A DNA stretch of 64,000 nt from Bacteroides graminisolvens DSM 19988 = JCM 15093 (GTDB taxonomy: Bacteria; Bacteroidota; Bacteroidia; Bacteroidales; Bacteroidaceae). Shown here piece after piece: positions 35,953-44,640 of the stretch; the first letter of the stretch is position 1, and the number at the start of each line of letters is the position of its first letter. The position numbers and the translations under genes are program-made. The notes beneath the pieces were generated by a model. It was not told the origin of the DNA and did not search any database. It saw nothing but the letters and a program-made list of their open reading frames with translations. The stretch is from the NCBI RefSeq assembly GCF_000428125.1, contig NZ_ATZI01000005.1, positions 1 to 64,000 of the forward strand. The letters are read 5' to 3'.

Positions 35953-36738
35953 TTATTTCTGTTTCTCAATCCACCAATCAATCATTTTCCGAGCGAGACT
36001 AAGTCGCCGGGGTAATTCCGGCAAATGATCTTTCGTATAGAAACGTCCCTCGCTCAACTCTTCCTCCTGTAGTTTAATCTCTCCACTTTCGTAGTCGGCA
36101 ATAAAGCCTACCATCAGTCCGCTGGGATAGGGCCAGGGTTGATTACCGAAATACTTTATGTTTTTTATTTTCAATCCGGTTTCCTCCATCACTTCTCTGG
36201 CAACACACTCTTCGAGCGTTTCACCTGTTTCAAGGAAGCCCGCAACGAGACTGTGGAAGGGGCCACGGAAATTACGTGCATGTACCAATAACAGCGAATC
36301 TTCCTTTTGAATCAAAGCCAATATGGCCGTTGAGATAGCAGGATATAATTCGTTGCCACAATTAGGGCATTTCTTCATAATAGGTTCCCTCTTTTCCGTG
36401 GGAGTACCGCAAGCCGGACAGAAATTACTATTCTTATCCCAATGCAAAATTTCGTGTGCTTTGCCTGCTATTTGGTATTGAGAATAAGGCAGACAATCAT
36501 ACGATGCACGAAGTCCGGTCATGAAGAACTTTTCATTTTCATGCACAGCCTCATCAATAGAAAAGGCTTTGCACACTTGTCCCATGGGTGTGGTAATACT
36601 GTGTATGGTAGTATCTGCCAATGGCTTTACCGGAGGTTGAATTCCCAAAGGGAGAACACATTTATTATCTTTCTTTTCAAGTAACAGCTGGTCGTTAAAG
36701 AAGACCAACCAGTGCACCTGCTCTGTTTCAGCTTTCAT
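35953..36738 (-). CDS. nudC: NAD(+) diphosphatase
   Basis: NudC hydrolyses NAD(H) to NMN and AMP and removes NAD caps from RNA. It has an N-terminal domain, a zinc ribbon (CPACG, then CPNCG), the Nudix box GFLETGETLEECVAREVMEETG (read in parts), and the NADH-specific QPWPYPSGLM. I chose ATG 36738 (MKAETEQVHW), 13 bp after the cdd stop, since the longer frame runs into cdd. Co-directional with cdd. Confidence 0.93.
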   Translation of the reverse strand: MKAETEQVHWLVFFNDQLLLEKKDNKCVLPLGIQPPVKPLADTTIHSITTPMGQVCKAFSIDEAVHENEKFFMTGLRASYDCLPYSQYQIAGKAHEILHWDKNSNFCPACGTPTEKREPIMKKCPNCGNELYPAISTAILALIQKEDSLLLVHARNFRGPFHSLVAGFLETGETLEECVAREVMEETGLKIKNIKYFGNQPWPYPSGLMVGFIADYESGEIKLQEEELSEGRFYTKDHLPELPRRLSLARKMIDWWIEKQK

Positions 36739-36751
36739 AAAGAATATATTT

Positions 36752-37231
36752 TTATTCCATTTCAGATCCGTCGAAAGACAGCGGAAGTAAATCACGAATG
36801 CTCTTCACCTCGTAAACTTCTTCTTTACCATAAAGAAGAATCCGCATCGGCTGATTGAAACGTTTTTCTGTTTCTAATATCACCTGTCGGCATGCACCGC
36901 AAGGAGGAATAGGCGCGTCAAGAAAATCTCTTTCTGTGCGTGCGGCAACTGCAAGTGTTGCAACTGCCTGATCAGGATATTGCGAGTTAGCGTAGAACAA
37001 GGTTGTTCGTTCGGCACATAAACCTGACGGATAAGCGGCGTTCTCCTGATTGGTTCCCGTTACTATTACATCATTATTTAAACGAGCGGCGGCTCCCACA
37101 CTGAATTTGGAGTAAGGCGCGTAACTGCGCTTAGTAGCATCCATGGCAGCTTGAAGCAGGGTGCGGTCGGCCTCGGTTAATTCTTCGAATTTATACACAT
37201 TGAGAACGGCTGTAATAGTAAGTTCTTTCAT
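36752..37231 (-). CDS. cdd: Cytidine deaminase
   Basis: A 159-residue cytidine deaminase. The zinc site is LCAERTTLF (catalytic Glu) and PPCGACRQV, with an N-terminal YAPYSKFSVGAA. It deaminates cytidine and deoxycytidine in pyrimidine salvage. It is probably co-transcribed with nudC. Confidence 0.95.
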   Translation of the reverse strand: MKELTITAVLNVYKFEELTEADRTLLQAAMDATKRSYAPYSKFSVGAAARLNNDVIVTGTNQENAAYPSGLCAERTTLFYANSQYPDQAVATLAVAARTERDFLDAPIPPCGACRQVILETEKRFNQPMRILLYGKEEVYEVKSIRDLLPLSFDGSEME

Positions 37232-37328
37232 AATCTATGTTTTTATAAGGGTCACAAAGTTAGCAAAGAGATTGTTAATTCCGATATTTTTTATGATTTT
37301 TGTGAACTCATAACCTATATGCATTCCA

Positions 37329-38240
37329 ATGAATAGAAAACAATCTATCCGTATCATCTTACTAGTTGTGCTTTGTGCTTTTGCATTTAGCGCACAGGCA
37401 CAAAGAAGAAACCAGCGCTATGAGGAATATATTGAAAGGTATAGTCCGCTGGCTGTAGAGCAAATGCGTGTTCACAAGATACCTGCAAGTATAACATTAG
37501 CACAAGGACTTCTTGAAAGCGGGGCCGGTTACAGTGAGCTTGCCCGTAAAAGCAACAACCATTTTGGTATAAAGTGTGGCGGCAGGTGGAGCGGTCCTTC
37601 CGTGCGTCATGATGACGATGCCCGTCAGGAGTGCTTCCGTGCATACGGTAATCCGGTAGAGTCTTATGAAGACCACTCGCTCTTTTTGAAACGAGGTGCA
37701 CGATATGCTTTCCTTTTTGACCTTGATATAACAGATTACAAAGGCTGGGCACGCGGATTGAAGAAGGCCGGTTATGCAACTGACCCTTCGTACGCCAATC
37801 GTCTGATTACAATTGTTGAAGATTACGAACTATATAAGTATGACCGTGCCCGTCAGCGTGGAGGCGCCTATGTGCCCCGCGTTGAAAACATAGTCATCAA
37901 TCCGCATCAGGTGTACCTGGCCAATGACCTTGCCTATGTGGTGGCACGCAGAGGAGATACTTTCGAATCTATAGGCAAAGAGTTCGATATAAGCGCCCGT
38001 AAACTAATAAGGTATAATGACCTGCACAAAGATTACACGCTGGCCGATGGTGATGTGATCTACCTGCATGCCAAGAAAAAGAAAGCTTCGAAGAATTACA
38101 TCGTTCACGTGGTGAAAGACGGTGACTCCATGCACAGCATTTCGCAGACTTACGGTATCCGTCTGAAGAACCTTTATAAGATGAATCGTAAAGATGCCGA
38201 ATATGTGCCCGAGGTGGGTGATCGGTTAAGGCTTCGTTAA
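37329..38240 (+). CDS. Glucosaminidase with two LysM domains
   Basis: The 303-residue exported protein has a signal peptide ending AFSAQAQ, then a GH73-type glucosaminidase domain (about 30-175: ITLAQGLLESGAGYSELARKS, NHFGIKC, catalytic Glu in LLESG). Two LysM repeats follow (YVVARRGDTFESIGKEF and YIVHVVKDGDSMHSISQTY). It should cut the glycan strands of peptidoglycan in the periplasm. Confidence 0.92.
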   Translation: MNRKQSIRIILLVVLCAFAFSAQAQRRNQRYEEYIERYSPLAVEQMRVHKIPASITLAQGLLESGAGYSELARKSNNHFGIKCGGRWSGPSVRHDDDARQECFRAYGNPVESYEDHSLFLKRGARYAFLFDLDITDYKGWARGLKKAGYATDPSYANRLITIVEDYELYKYDRARQRGGAYVPRVENIVINPHQVYLANDLAYVVARRGDTFESIGKEFDISARKLIRYNDLHKDYTLADGDVIYLHAKKKKASKNYIVHVVKDGDSMHSISQTYGIRLKNLYKMNRKDAEYVPEVGDRLRLR

Positions 38241-38267
38241 CGCCCGCTTTTCGGGGTGTAAACGTAC

Positions 38268-38298
38268 AAGGTGTCCGCTAACGGACACCTTTCTTTTT
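38268..38298. promoter_or_regulatory. Palindrome TGTCCG-N4-CGGACA; also terminator-like
   Basis: TGTCCGCTAACGGACA (38272-38287) is a perfect palindrome embedded in a 24-nt inverted repeat (38268-38291) followed by a T-run, so it can also end transcription of the glucosaminidase gene. Its 16-nt core sits 43 nt before a sigma-54-like promoter, exactly as at 42917-42932. It is a plausible enhancer-binding site. Confidence 0.6.
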
Positions 38299-38330
38299 TT
38301 ATATCCATTGATTATCAGTACTTTATATAT

Positions 38331-38347
38331 TTGGCACGGCAGTTGAT
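38331..38347 (+). promoter_or_regulatory. Sigma-54-like promoter
   Basis: TTGGCACGGCAGTTGAT: GG at 38333-38334 and G at 38345, ten bases between, as in -24/-12 promoters (consensus TGGCACG-N4-TTGC). The last base is A, not C. It lies 35 nt before the HlyD ATG at 38382. Confidence 0.6.
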
Positions 38348-38381
38348 AATAGTATATCCGAATCATAATAAGCTCAAGGCA

Positions 38382-38687
38382 ATGGATAGAGAAATACCAA
38401 AAGATGAGAAGAATAAGTTGCGTAACAAGAAGATCATTCGGTTTTCAGTTATCGGCATCTTATGTGTAGCAGGAGTCATCACGCTGATTAGTTTAACACG
38501 TACGGGAGTGAAACGGAAAGACTTGTTTGTTCACAGCTCCTCGGACGAACTAACGAAGCGGAGAGTGCAGCTGGGCGAATCGAACTTTGAATATGTAGAA
38601 GTGCGTAGTGGACTGCAACCCGGCGACAAAGTGGTAGTGTCTGACATGAGTCCTTATAAGAACAAGAACCGCTTAAAAGTAAAATGA
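38382..38687 (+). pseudogene. HlyD-family efflux adaptor, internally deleted
   Basis: It joins an intact N-terminus (MDREIPKDEKNKLRNKK, membrane helix FSVIGILCVAGVITLI) to the C-terminal tail (LTKRRVQLGESNFEYVEV, SGLQPGDKVVVSDMSPY). The whole barrel-sandwich and coiled-coil middle is missing: 101 residues against about 400 in the family. The remaining frame is open. It would be the first gene of a HlyD-MacB-type operon behind the sigma-54 promoter. Confidence 0.85.
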
Positions 38688-38718
38688 TGAATAGAAACAA
38701 GAATAAATACAGAAATTA

Positions 38719-38855
38719 TGATTAATCTAACTTCCCTCTCTAAAATCTATCGTACTGACGAAATAGAAACGATAGCACTTGAAAACGTGAACCTTACCGT
38801 AGAACAAGGAGAATTCCTTTCCATAAGGGACCTTCGGGTTGCATGGAGCCCGATA
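38719..38855 (+). pseudogene. MacB-type ABC ATPase, N-terminal fragment
   Basis: It begins MINLTSLSKIYRTDEIETIALENV and reads to GEFLSI. The Walker A that follows (GPSGC) is present only after a one-base deletion (CCATAAGGGA, where ATAATGGGA is expected), and the sequence then ends abruptly. The rest of the ATPase is missing, and the next bases belong to a permease. Confidence 0.85.
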
Positions 38856-39151
38856 TGAAATCGGTTCATAACCGTAGGATGTTGATCTTTGCTTTGTTGC
38901 TCCTTATTCCGGGCATTAACCTGAGTTCCATGACTCAAAGCCGCTTAAATCAACGAATAACAGAAATCGGTATACGCCGTTCTTTTGGTTGTTCCAGAGG
39001 AGACATTATGTGGCAAGTGTTTTGCGAGAACCTGGTACTTACCTTTGTGTATGCTTTCTTATTTTGTTTGCTGATGAACCTGCTCAGTTCCGGTTTTCCT
39101 GCCTGGAGAGTCTCACGGGTTGCAATTACAAACGCTCTTAATAACCATTAA
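38856..39151 (+). pseudogene. FtsX-type ABC permease, C-terminal fragment
   Basis: This is the last part of a MacB/FtsX permease: LIPGINLSSMTQSRL, RITEIGIRRSFGCSRGDIMW, and the tail PAWRVSRVAITNALNNH. Together with the preceding ATPase fragment, a deletion of more than 1 kb is implied. The two pieces abut at about 38855. Confidence 0.83.
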
Positions 39152-39162
39152 AACGACAGATA

Positions 39163-39719
39163 ATGAATAGAATACTTTTTACGCAAGTATGGAATGAAAG
39201 AAGATCTAACTCATGGCTTTGGATTGAGTTGCTTCTTGTATACGTGGTTTTGTGTTTTGTCATTGACATGTGCTATGTTGATTTGAGGACTTTCTTTGAA
39301 CCCAAAGGCCATGATATATCTAATACATACATGATTCAGGTAAATACATTGCCCCCAATAATCCTGATTATCAGGTACAGACAAGAAAAAGACAACCGGA
39401 GGGCAAGACTTACTTGAACTCGTGAATCGTTTAAAACGATTTGACGGTGTTGAGGCTGTTAGTATTTCCATCAATTCATATCCTTATAACGGATCGAATA
39501 GCGGAACGGGCATAAAATATGATACGATTAATGCGGGAAGTCTCCGCCGTTTGGTGACACCAGACTTCTTCAGGGTTTTCAGGATTGAAGGTATCAATGG
39601 TGAATCACCCCAAAAATTAGCTTCTTTGATGAAAGAGGGTGTGTTGATTGTAGGCGGCATCTGGATTCTGCTAGGCAGGCCATGAAAATACAACCGGCAA
39701 TGGCGCTTCGTGAAGAATA
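39163..39719 (+). pseudogene. FtsX-type ABC permease, fragmented
   Basis: The N-terminus (MNRILFTQVWNERRSNSWLW) is followed by a frameshift near 39350-39400, then QDLLELVNRLKRFDGVEAVSISIN in another frame. After SLMKEGVLIVGGIW the frame changes again to end SARQAMKIQPAMALREE, the usual FtsX C-terminus. Most of the transmembrane core is missing. It is the fourth broken gene in a row. Confidence 0.8.
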
Positions 39720-39785
39720 AGTAGCGGTGCAATATTCCAAAAGAATCGTTGCGTACGGCAAAGTTTTTCTCTTAAAAGCTTGACT

Positions 39786-40075
39786 TTGATTGTATAATGT
39801 ATTATCTTTGTCAATGTAATCCTATAGTACGTTCAATTTATTATAGGCGCAAAGGCAGGAGTTTCAACTCCTGCCTTTTTTTATGTCTTGACGGTTTATT
39901 ATTGCATTAACACGGTGGCTCGTGCCGGTTTGCACGGTAGCAAAAGGTCCGCGAGAAACCGTGTTACGGCCGAGAGACGGTTTCTCGCGGACCAAAAGAC
40001 GGTTTCTCTTTTCAAATTGCTCGTTATCTTTTTGAAAAAGCTGGTTATGTTTTTCAAAAAGTTGGTTATGTTTTG
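39786..40075 (+). repeat. 290-bp intergenic repeat, copy B
   Basis: Same order of elements as copy A on the other strand of 8427-8715: TATCTTTG (39803-39810), stem GGCAGGAGT/ACTCCTGCC (39854-39875) and T-run, 57-nt hairpin (39909-39965), two AGACGGTTTC units, and the tandem unit with GTTGGTTATG. It separates the wrecked efflux genes from the kinase gene. The short frames are not genes. Confidence 0.85.
39816..39882 (+). ncRNA. Putative small RNA from repeat copy B
   Basis: A promoter (TTG at 39780, 20-nt spacer, TATCTTTG) is followed by a perfect 9-bp stem with loop TTCA and a 7-T run at 39876-39882. The expected transcript is about 66 nt. Conserved in copy A in both sequence and fold. The start point is estimated. 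Confidence 0.45.
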
Positions 40076-40244
40076 CCCAACTCTTCCCGATGCATGCCCA
40101 ACATTCCTCGATTAGTTAATAATATGTAAACTTGCACTTGACAAGATGAGGCGATAGGTGTGACTGTTTGTAATGAATACTGATTTTAAATTCATCCGCC
40201 TTTATTTTTTAGATAGCAAACTGTTTTTAATATAAATTATAAAT

Positions 40245-40252
40245 TATCTTTG
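40245..40252 (+). promoter_or_regulatory. Promoter of the sensor kinase gene
   Basis: TATCTTTG, 33 nt before ATG 40286. It overlaps a TTG at 40250 that would otherwise extend the gene, so the ATG is the better start. Confidence 0.65.
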
Positions 40253-40285
40253 TGCAATAAACAAAACATTATAATTGATACTCCG

Positions 40286-42892
40286 ATGAATACGATATAC
40301 CGACTAGCTATGATCTTACTGATCATAGTTGGCTCCTCTATGGCTACGTTTGCGCAAAAAACTTATGATGTTCTTTTCATACAATCTTATTCGCGTTCCA
40401 ACAATTGGGTAGGTGAGTTAAACGAAGGCTTAAAGGCCGGCTTTGATGAACGCGATGTGAAAGTGAACATCACAACAGAGTTTCTTGATTCGCGCAGTTG
40501 GTTAGGACAGGCGGAGATGGAGGTGATGCGGCGCATTTGTCAGCGGGCCAATAAGCAGAACTACGATTTGATTATTACGGCCAACGATGAGGCTTTGTAT
40601 GACTTGCTCACCTGTGGCGATTCTTTGCCGCGCAAAGTACCCGTGATGTTCTTCAATGTGGTTTATCCCAATCAGGAAGTCTTAGCCAATTACCCCAACG
40701 TATACGGTCTGGAGGCGCCCAAGCCCTTTCACCGGTTACTTGAAACCATCAAAGAAATGTTCCCGTCCCGAAAACAGATGATACTGGTGAGCGATGCCAG
40801 TTACCTGGGACAAAAATCACTTAAGGAGTTTGATGTGCAGTGGAATGCCTTTTTACAAAGCAATCCCGACTATAAGCTGAGCCGTTTCAACATCAACGAT
40901 GATCATACTACTAATATTCTTTATGAAATAAGAATATCACCCAAAGCACGGCAAAGCATTTTGATTATGCCTTACTGGGGCTTGTTTATGTCGTCCATAG
41001 CCAAGGTTTCCAAAGCCCCCTGTTTTACGATTGCCGATGAGTCTTTGTTGCAGGGCGGATTGTGCGCCCTGGCTCCTTATCCTTACGAAGAGGCTCGCAG
41101 GGCAGCACTGATGGCTGTAGATGTGTTGCAGGGCAAAAAGCCGGATAACAAAATAGTGAAGAACAGCAAGCCCAATCTTATTTTCGATTACAAACAGCTC
41201 GACTTCTTCAAGATGGACAAAAGTGATGTTCCTCGCGGAAGCATTATTATTAACGAACCTCTGTGGGAAAAATATCAACCTTTATTCCTTTTGTTCTACA
41301 GTGCCCTTGTTGTTATATTGGTTTTAGCCATTATTGCCCTCTTCCGTGCCAATCGTCGTGAGTTTAAGCGTCGTTATTATGCGCAAACAAGGTTGTTGCT
41401 GCAAAGCAAAATGGTTGACCAGCGCAATGAGTTCGATAATGTTTTTCATTCCATTCACGAAGGAGTCATCATTTACGGCGCCGATTTTAAGATTCATTCC
41501 GTCAACAAAGCAGCGGCGGCCATGATTAGTCTGGAGCATGACCGTGAGCGAAACCAATACGAAAACTTGCCGGCGGGAAGTTTCCTGAAGATATACCACA
41601 AAGGCGACGAAGTATTATATAAGTTATTGGAAGAGGTGAAGCGAACGGGCGCCAGTGTTTCCATTCCCGAAGGTTCGTTTATGCTGGAACTGAAAACAAA
41701 CGGTTATTTTTCTGTTTGGGGAGAGGTGATTCCGCTTTACTCCAAATCAAGGTTGAACGGCTATGTCCTTTCATTCAGAAACATTGCTGCCGACGAGGTG
41801 AAGAAGCGCTTCTTTAACCTGGCGGTGGAAGAAAGTTCCATTTATCCGTGGCAATTTAATGTTTCCGATGGGGTGTACACTTTTCCAAAAGGATTTATTG
41901 AACGAATGGGATTTAACTCCACATCGGGTCGTTTATCTCGTAGTGAATTAAGAAGGAAAATTCATCCGGATGATTTACCCGGAATAAAGATAGAATTTGA
42001 TGCTTTATTGGCAGGGGATAAGAACAATTCCCGCATTGCTTTTAGGCAGAAGAATAAAAAGGGACAATACGAGTGGTGGGAGTATCGCATGATGGTATTC
42101 AATGCTCTCATTCCACACTCTCCCTCCTCTATATTAGGTGTTTGCCAAAGCATACAACGCCACAAAGATGTGGAGGCAGAACTGATTGCAGCACGCGACA
42201 AAGCCATGCAGTCCGACCGACTTAAAACGGCTTTCCTCGCCAATATGAGTCACGAAATACGTACACCGCTCAACTCCATTGTGGGCTTCTCGGGCTTGCT
42301 GAAGGAAATTCACTCGTTCTCGGAAGAAGAGGTGGCGCAGTTTGTCGATACAATCAACCAAAACTGTGAACTGTTGCTTTCGCTGATTAGTGACATTCTC
42401 GATATGTCGCGCATTGAATCGGGTGCCATGGACTTTCAAATTGCGGAATGCAACCTCTCCTTGCTGGTCGATGAAGTTTACCAGTCACAACGGTTCAACA
42501 TACCACCGGCGGTGTCGTTGCTTAAAAATGTACCCCTGCATGAGGAGAAACAAATACTGGCCGACCCGGTAAGGCTCAAACAGATACTCAACAACCTCAT
42601 TAACAATGCGTCGAAGTTCACCAAAGAAGGCTCCATCACCGTGGGGTACCACCTCAACGAACCGGGGTTTGTTACGTTCTTTGTGGAAGATACGGGCATT
42701 GGCATCTCCGAAGATGATCAGAAACATATATTCGAGCGTTTCTTTAAGGTGAACAGTTTTGCGCAGGGCACGGGCTTGGGACTGAGCATTTGCTACAACA
42801 TTGTTGAACGCATGCACGGAACCATTCAGGTAACCTCGCAACAGGGCAAGGGAACTTGTTTTACTGTCCGCATTCCCGATACCGAAGCATAA
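40286..42892 (+). CDS. Membrane sensor histidine kinase with periplasmic binding-protein-like domain
   Basis: About 868 residues. A signal segment is followed by a periplasmic domain resembling an ABC substrate-binding protein (about 20-320: VLFIQSYSRSNNWV, VMFFNVVYPNQEVL, GLCALAPYPYEEARRAALMA). Next come a membrane helix, two PAS-type domains, HisKA (FLANMSHEIRTPLNSIVGFS), and HATPase boxes (NNLINNASKFTKEG, DTGIGIS, GTGLGLSI). No receiver or DNA-binding domain is present, and no response regulator is adjacent. It is intact in a neighbourhood of broken genes. Confidence 0.88.
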   Translation: MNTIYRLAMILLIIVGSSMATFAQKTYDVLFIQSYSRSNNWVGELNEGLKAGFDERDVKVNITTEFLDSRSWLGQAEMEVMRRICQRANKQNYDLIITANDEALYDLLTCGDSLPRKVPVMFFNVVYPNQEVLANYPNVYGLEAPKPFHRLLETIKEMFPSRKQMILVSDASYLGQKSLKEFDVQWNAFLQSNPDYKLSRFNINDDHTTNILYEIRISPKARQSILIMPYWGLFMSSIAKVSKAPCFTIADESLLQGGLCALAPYPYEEARRAALMAVDVLQGKKPDNKIVKNSKPNLIFDYKQLDFFKMDKSDVPRGSIIINEPLWEKYQPLFLLFYSALVVILVLAIIALFRANRREFKRRYYAQTRLLLQSKMVDQRNEFDNVFHSIHEGVIIYGADFKIHSVNKAAAAMISLEHDRERNQYENLPAGSFLKIYHKGDEVLYKLLEEVKRTGASVSIPEGSFMLELKTNGYFSVWGEVIPLYSKSRLNGYVLSFRNIAADEVKKRFFNLAVEESSIYPWQFNVSDGVYTFPKGFIERMGFNSTSGRLSRSELRRKIHPDDLPGIKIEFDALLAGDKNNSRIAFRQKNKKGQYEWWEYRMMVFNALIPHSPSSILGVCQSIQRHKDVEAELIAARDKAMQSDRLKTAFLANMSHEIRTPLNSIVGFSGLLKEIHSFSEEEVAQFVDTINQNCELLLSLISDILDMSRIESGAMDFQIAECNLSLLVDEVYQSQRFNIPPAVSLLKNVPLHEEKQILADPVRLKQILNNLINNASKFTKEGSITVGYHLNEPGFVTFFVEDTGIGISEDDQKHIFERFFKVNSFAQGTGLGLSICYNIVERMHGTIQVTSQQGKGTCFTVRIPDTEA

Positions 42893-42916
42893 TAACAGTT
42901 GCGTGAGCGAACGATG

Positions 42917-42932
42917 TGTCCGTTTACGGACA
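42917..42932. promoter_or_regulatory. Palindrome TGTCCG-N4-CGGACA upstream of tolC
   Basis: TGTCCGTTTACGGACA, same half-sites as at 38272-38287, again 43 nt before a sigma-54-like promoter. Confidence 0.6.
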
Positions 42933-42975
42933 GTTGTATTTTTTGTAATTCCCTGTAAACAAGCCGTTTGACGCT

Positions 42976-42992
42976 TTGGCATGCGCTTTGAA
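42976..42992 (+). promoter_or_regulatory. Sigma-54-like promoter of the tolC-type gene
   Basis: TTGGCATGCGCTTTGAA: GG at 42978-42979, G at 42990, ten bases apart, A in place of the final C as in the other copy. An ATG at 42981 falls inside this promoter, so the gene starts at 43020. Confidence 0.6.
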
Positions 42993-43019
42993 CAGTTATT
43001 CTCAAGAAATATACGTCTT

Positions 43020-44456
43020 ATGAGAACAAAAAAAATATGGATTGCCTTATTGTTCACTGCGGCTTCCTTGCCGGCAGTTGCACAAACGGAGAAATTAATC
43101 ACCTTGTCGGAAGCCATTGCACTGGCGCGCACACAATCTGTCGACGCGGCCGTGGTGCTTAATAAACTGAAAACATCTTATTGGGAATACCGCACGTTCA
43201 AAGCCGATTTGTTGCCCGAGGTAAACCTCACCGGCACGTTGCCCAGCTATAAGAAGTCGTACAGCACCTACCAGCAGTCCGACGGCTCCTATACTTTTGT
43301 GCGCAACAACAGCATGGTGCTTCCGGGCGTTTTCTCGGTCGACCAGAACATCTGGCTGACCGGTGGAAAACTCTCCCTCACTTCTTCACTTAACGCCAAA
43401 GCGGCGGTCACAACGGCCAACAGTAATCTCAATGCTAAAATGTTTCAACTCAGGGCTTTCTTGGGTTCGTCCGAGGAGGTAACACTCCAACCGGTGTTGC
43501 CCGAATCGGTACCCGATCTGTCTATCAATTACGACCGCCTGCTTCAAAAGGCATTGGAACGTAATGCGTTTGCTCAAAACATTCGCCGCCGTCAGCTGGA
43601 AGCCGATTATGAGGTAGCTACTGCAAAAGGAAATTTGCGTAGTGTGGACCTCTTTGCCAGTGTGGGTTATAGCGGACTGGACCATACGCTTTCATCGGCT
43701 TACAAGGTTTTGAAGGACAACAGTGTGGTGGAGGTTGGAGTGAAGATTCCGATACTCGACTGGGGCAAGGTAAAGGTGGCGCAAAGTAACCGTGAGGTGA
43801 TCAAGGCGGAAAAGAAAGCGTATGAGAAGGTGATTCGAATGATTGCGCACGAGGTAAATAATACCACGGCAGGAATAACTTCCACGCTCGACACACTAGA
43901 GCAGGCTTTCTCTACTCAGGAAGACAATGCCGAGCTGACTGAAGTATTGCGTGTTTGCATTGATCGCTGCTTCTCCATGAGTCATTTCATTACTCGCTTT
44001 GCGGATGTGGTAAAGATACCCGATCCTAGTTTTTCTCCTACTGATTTAAATGAAATATTGACTTCGTGCGTGCGCTTTATGCAGGGAATGTGTAACGAAA
44101 GAAACATTCAGATTCTATCTAAATTTGAGAAAATGCCCCTGCTGATGGTCGACGGTGCTCTTTTTGAACAGGTATTGCTGAACATCATAAAGAATGCGGC
44201 TGAAAGTATCGGGCAGGAAGGGGTAATTACCATTACTACATCCGGCAACGGCGATATAGAGATTGCCGATAACGGAAAGGGAATATCCAAAGAGGTGGAA
44301 GATAAACTTTTTAGTCCGTTTTTCTCTACCAAGCCAAATGGGCAGGGTATCGGACTGATATTGATTCGCGAAATACTTACCCGCCACGGTTGTACGTTTT
44401 CATTGAGGACATACCACGACGGCATCACTCGTTTTCGTATTCATTTCTCGCAGTAA
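43020..44456 (+). pseudogene. TolC N-terminus fused to histidine kinase C-terminus
   Basis: A single open frame of 478 residues has a TolC-family first part (signal MRTKKIWIALLFTAASLPAVAQ, then ITLSEAIALARTQSVDAAVV, WLTGGKLSLTSSL, VGVKIPILDWGKVKVAQSNR; about 1-270). It is joined near KKAYEKVIRMIAHEVNN to a histidine kinase core (HEVNNTTAG H-box, NIIKNAAES N-box, DNGKGIS, GQGIGLILI). An outer membrane channel and a cytosolic kinase cannot work in one chain, so this is most likely a deletion chimera between two genes of the same locus. The kinase part lacks its sensor, the TolC part its second half. Confidence 0.85.
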
Positions 44457-44594
44457 AATGAATGTTAGCGCATGGCTTTTTGTGCTTTCTCCGTAATGCT
44501 GCTATATAACATCTTTTTATTAAATTTCCTGATAATAAGAGTTTTCGGCTACTTTAGACTACATATAGAACTTTTCGCGCTGATATTGATTCTA

Positions 44595-44602
44595 TACTTT
44601 TG
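44595..44602 (+). promoter_or_regulatory. Promoter of the inositol-lipid operon
   Basis: TACTTTTG, 38 nt before the ATG at 44641. Confidence 0.6.
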
Positions 44603-44640
44603 TCACTATTATATCAACAAATAATAAAACGATAAGAAAA

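Noticed and set aside
40250-40285. Upstream TTG start of the sensor kinase
   Set aside because: The TTG overlaps the -7 promoter box at 40245-40252, so it would lie upstream of the transcript start.
42981-43019. ATG at 42981 as the start of the tolC-type gene
   Set aside because: It falls inside the sigma-54-like promoter; ATG 43020 begins a clean signal peptide.
43020-44456. TolC-kinase fusion as a new sensor type
   Set aside because: The two halves belong in different compartments, each is incomplete, and the neighbourhood is full of deletions; a chimera is the simpler reading.
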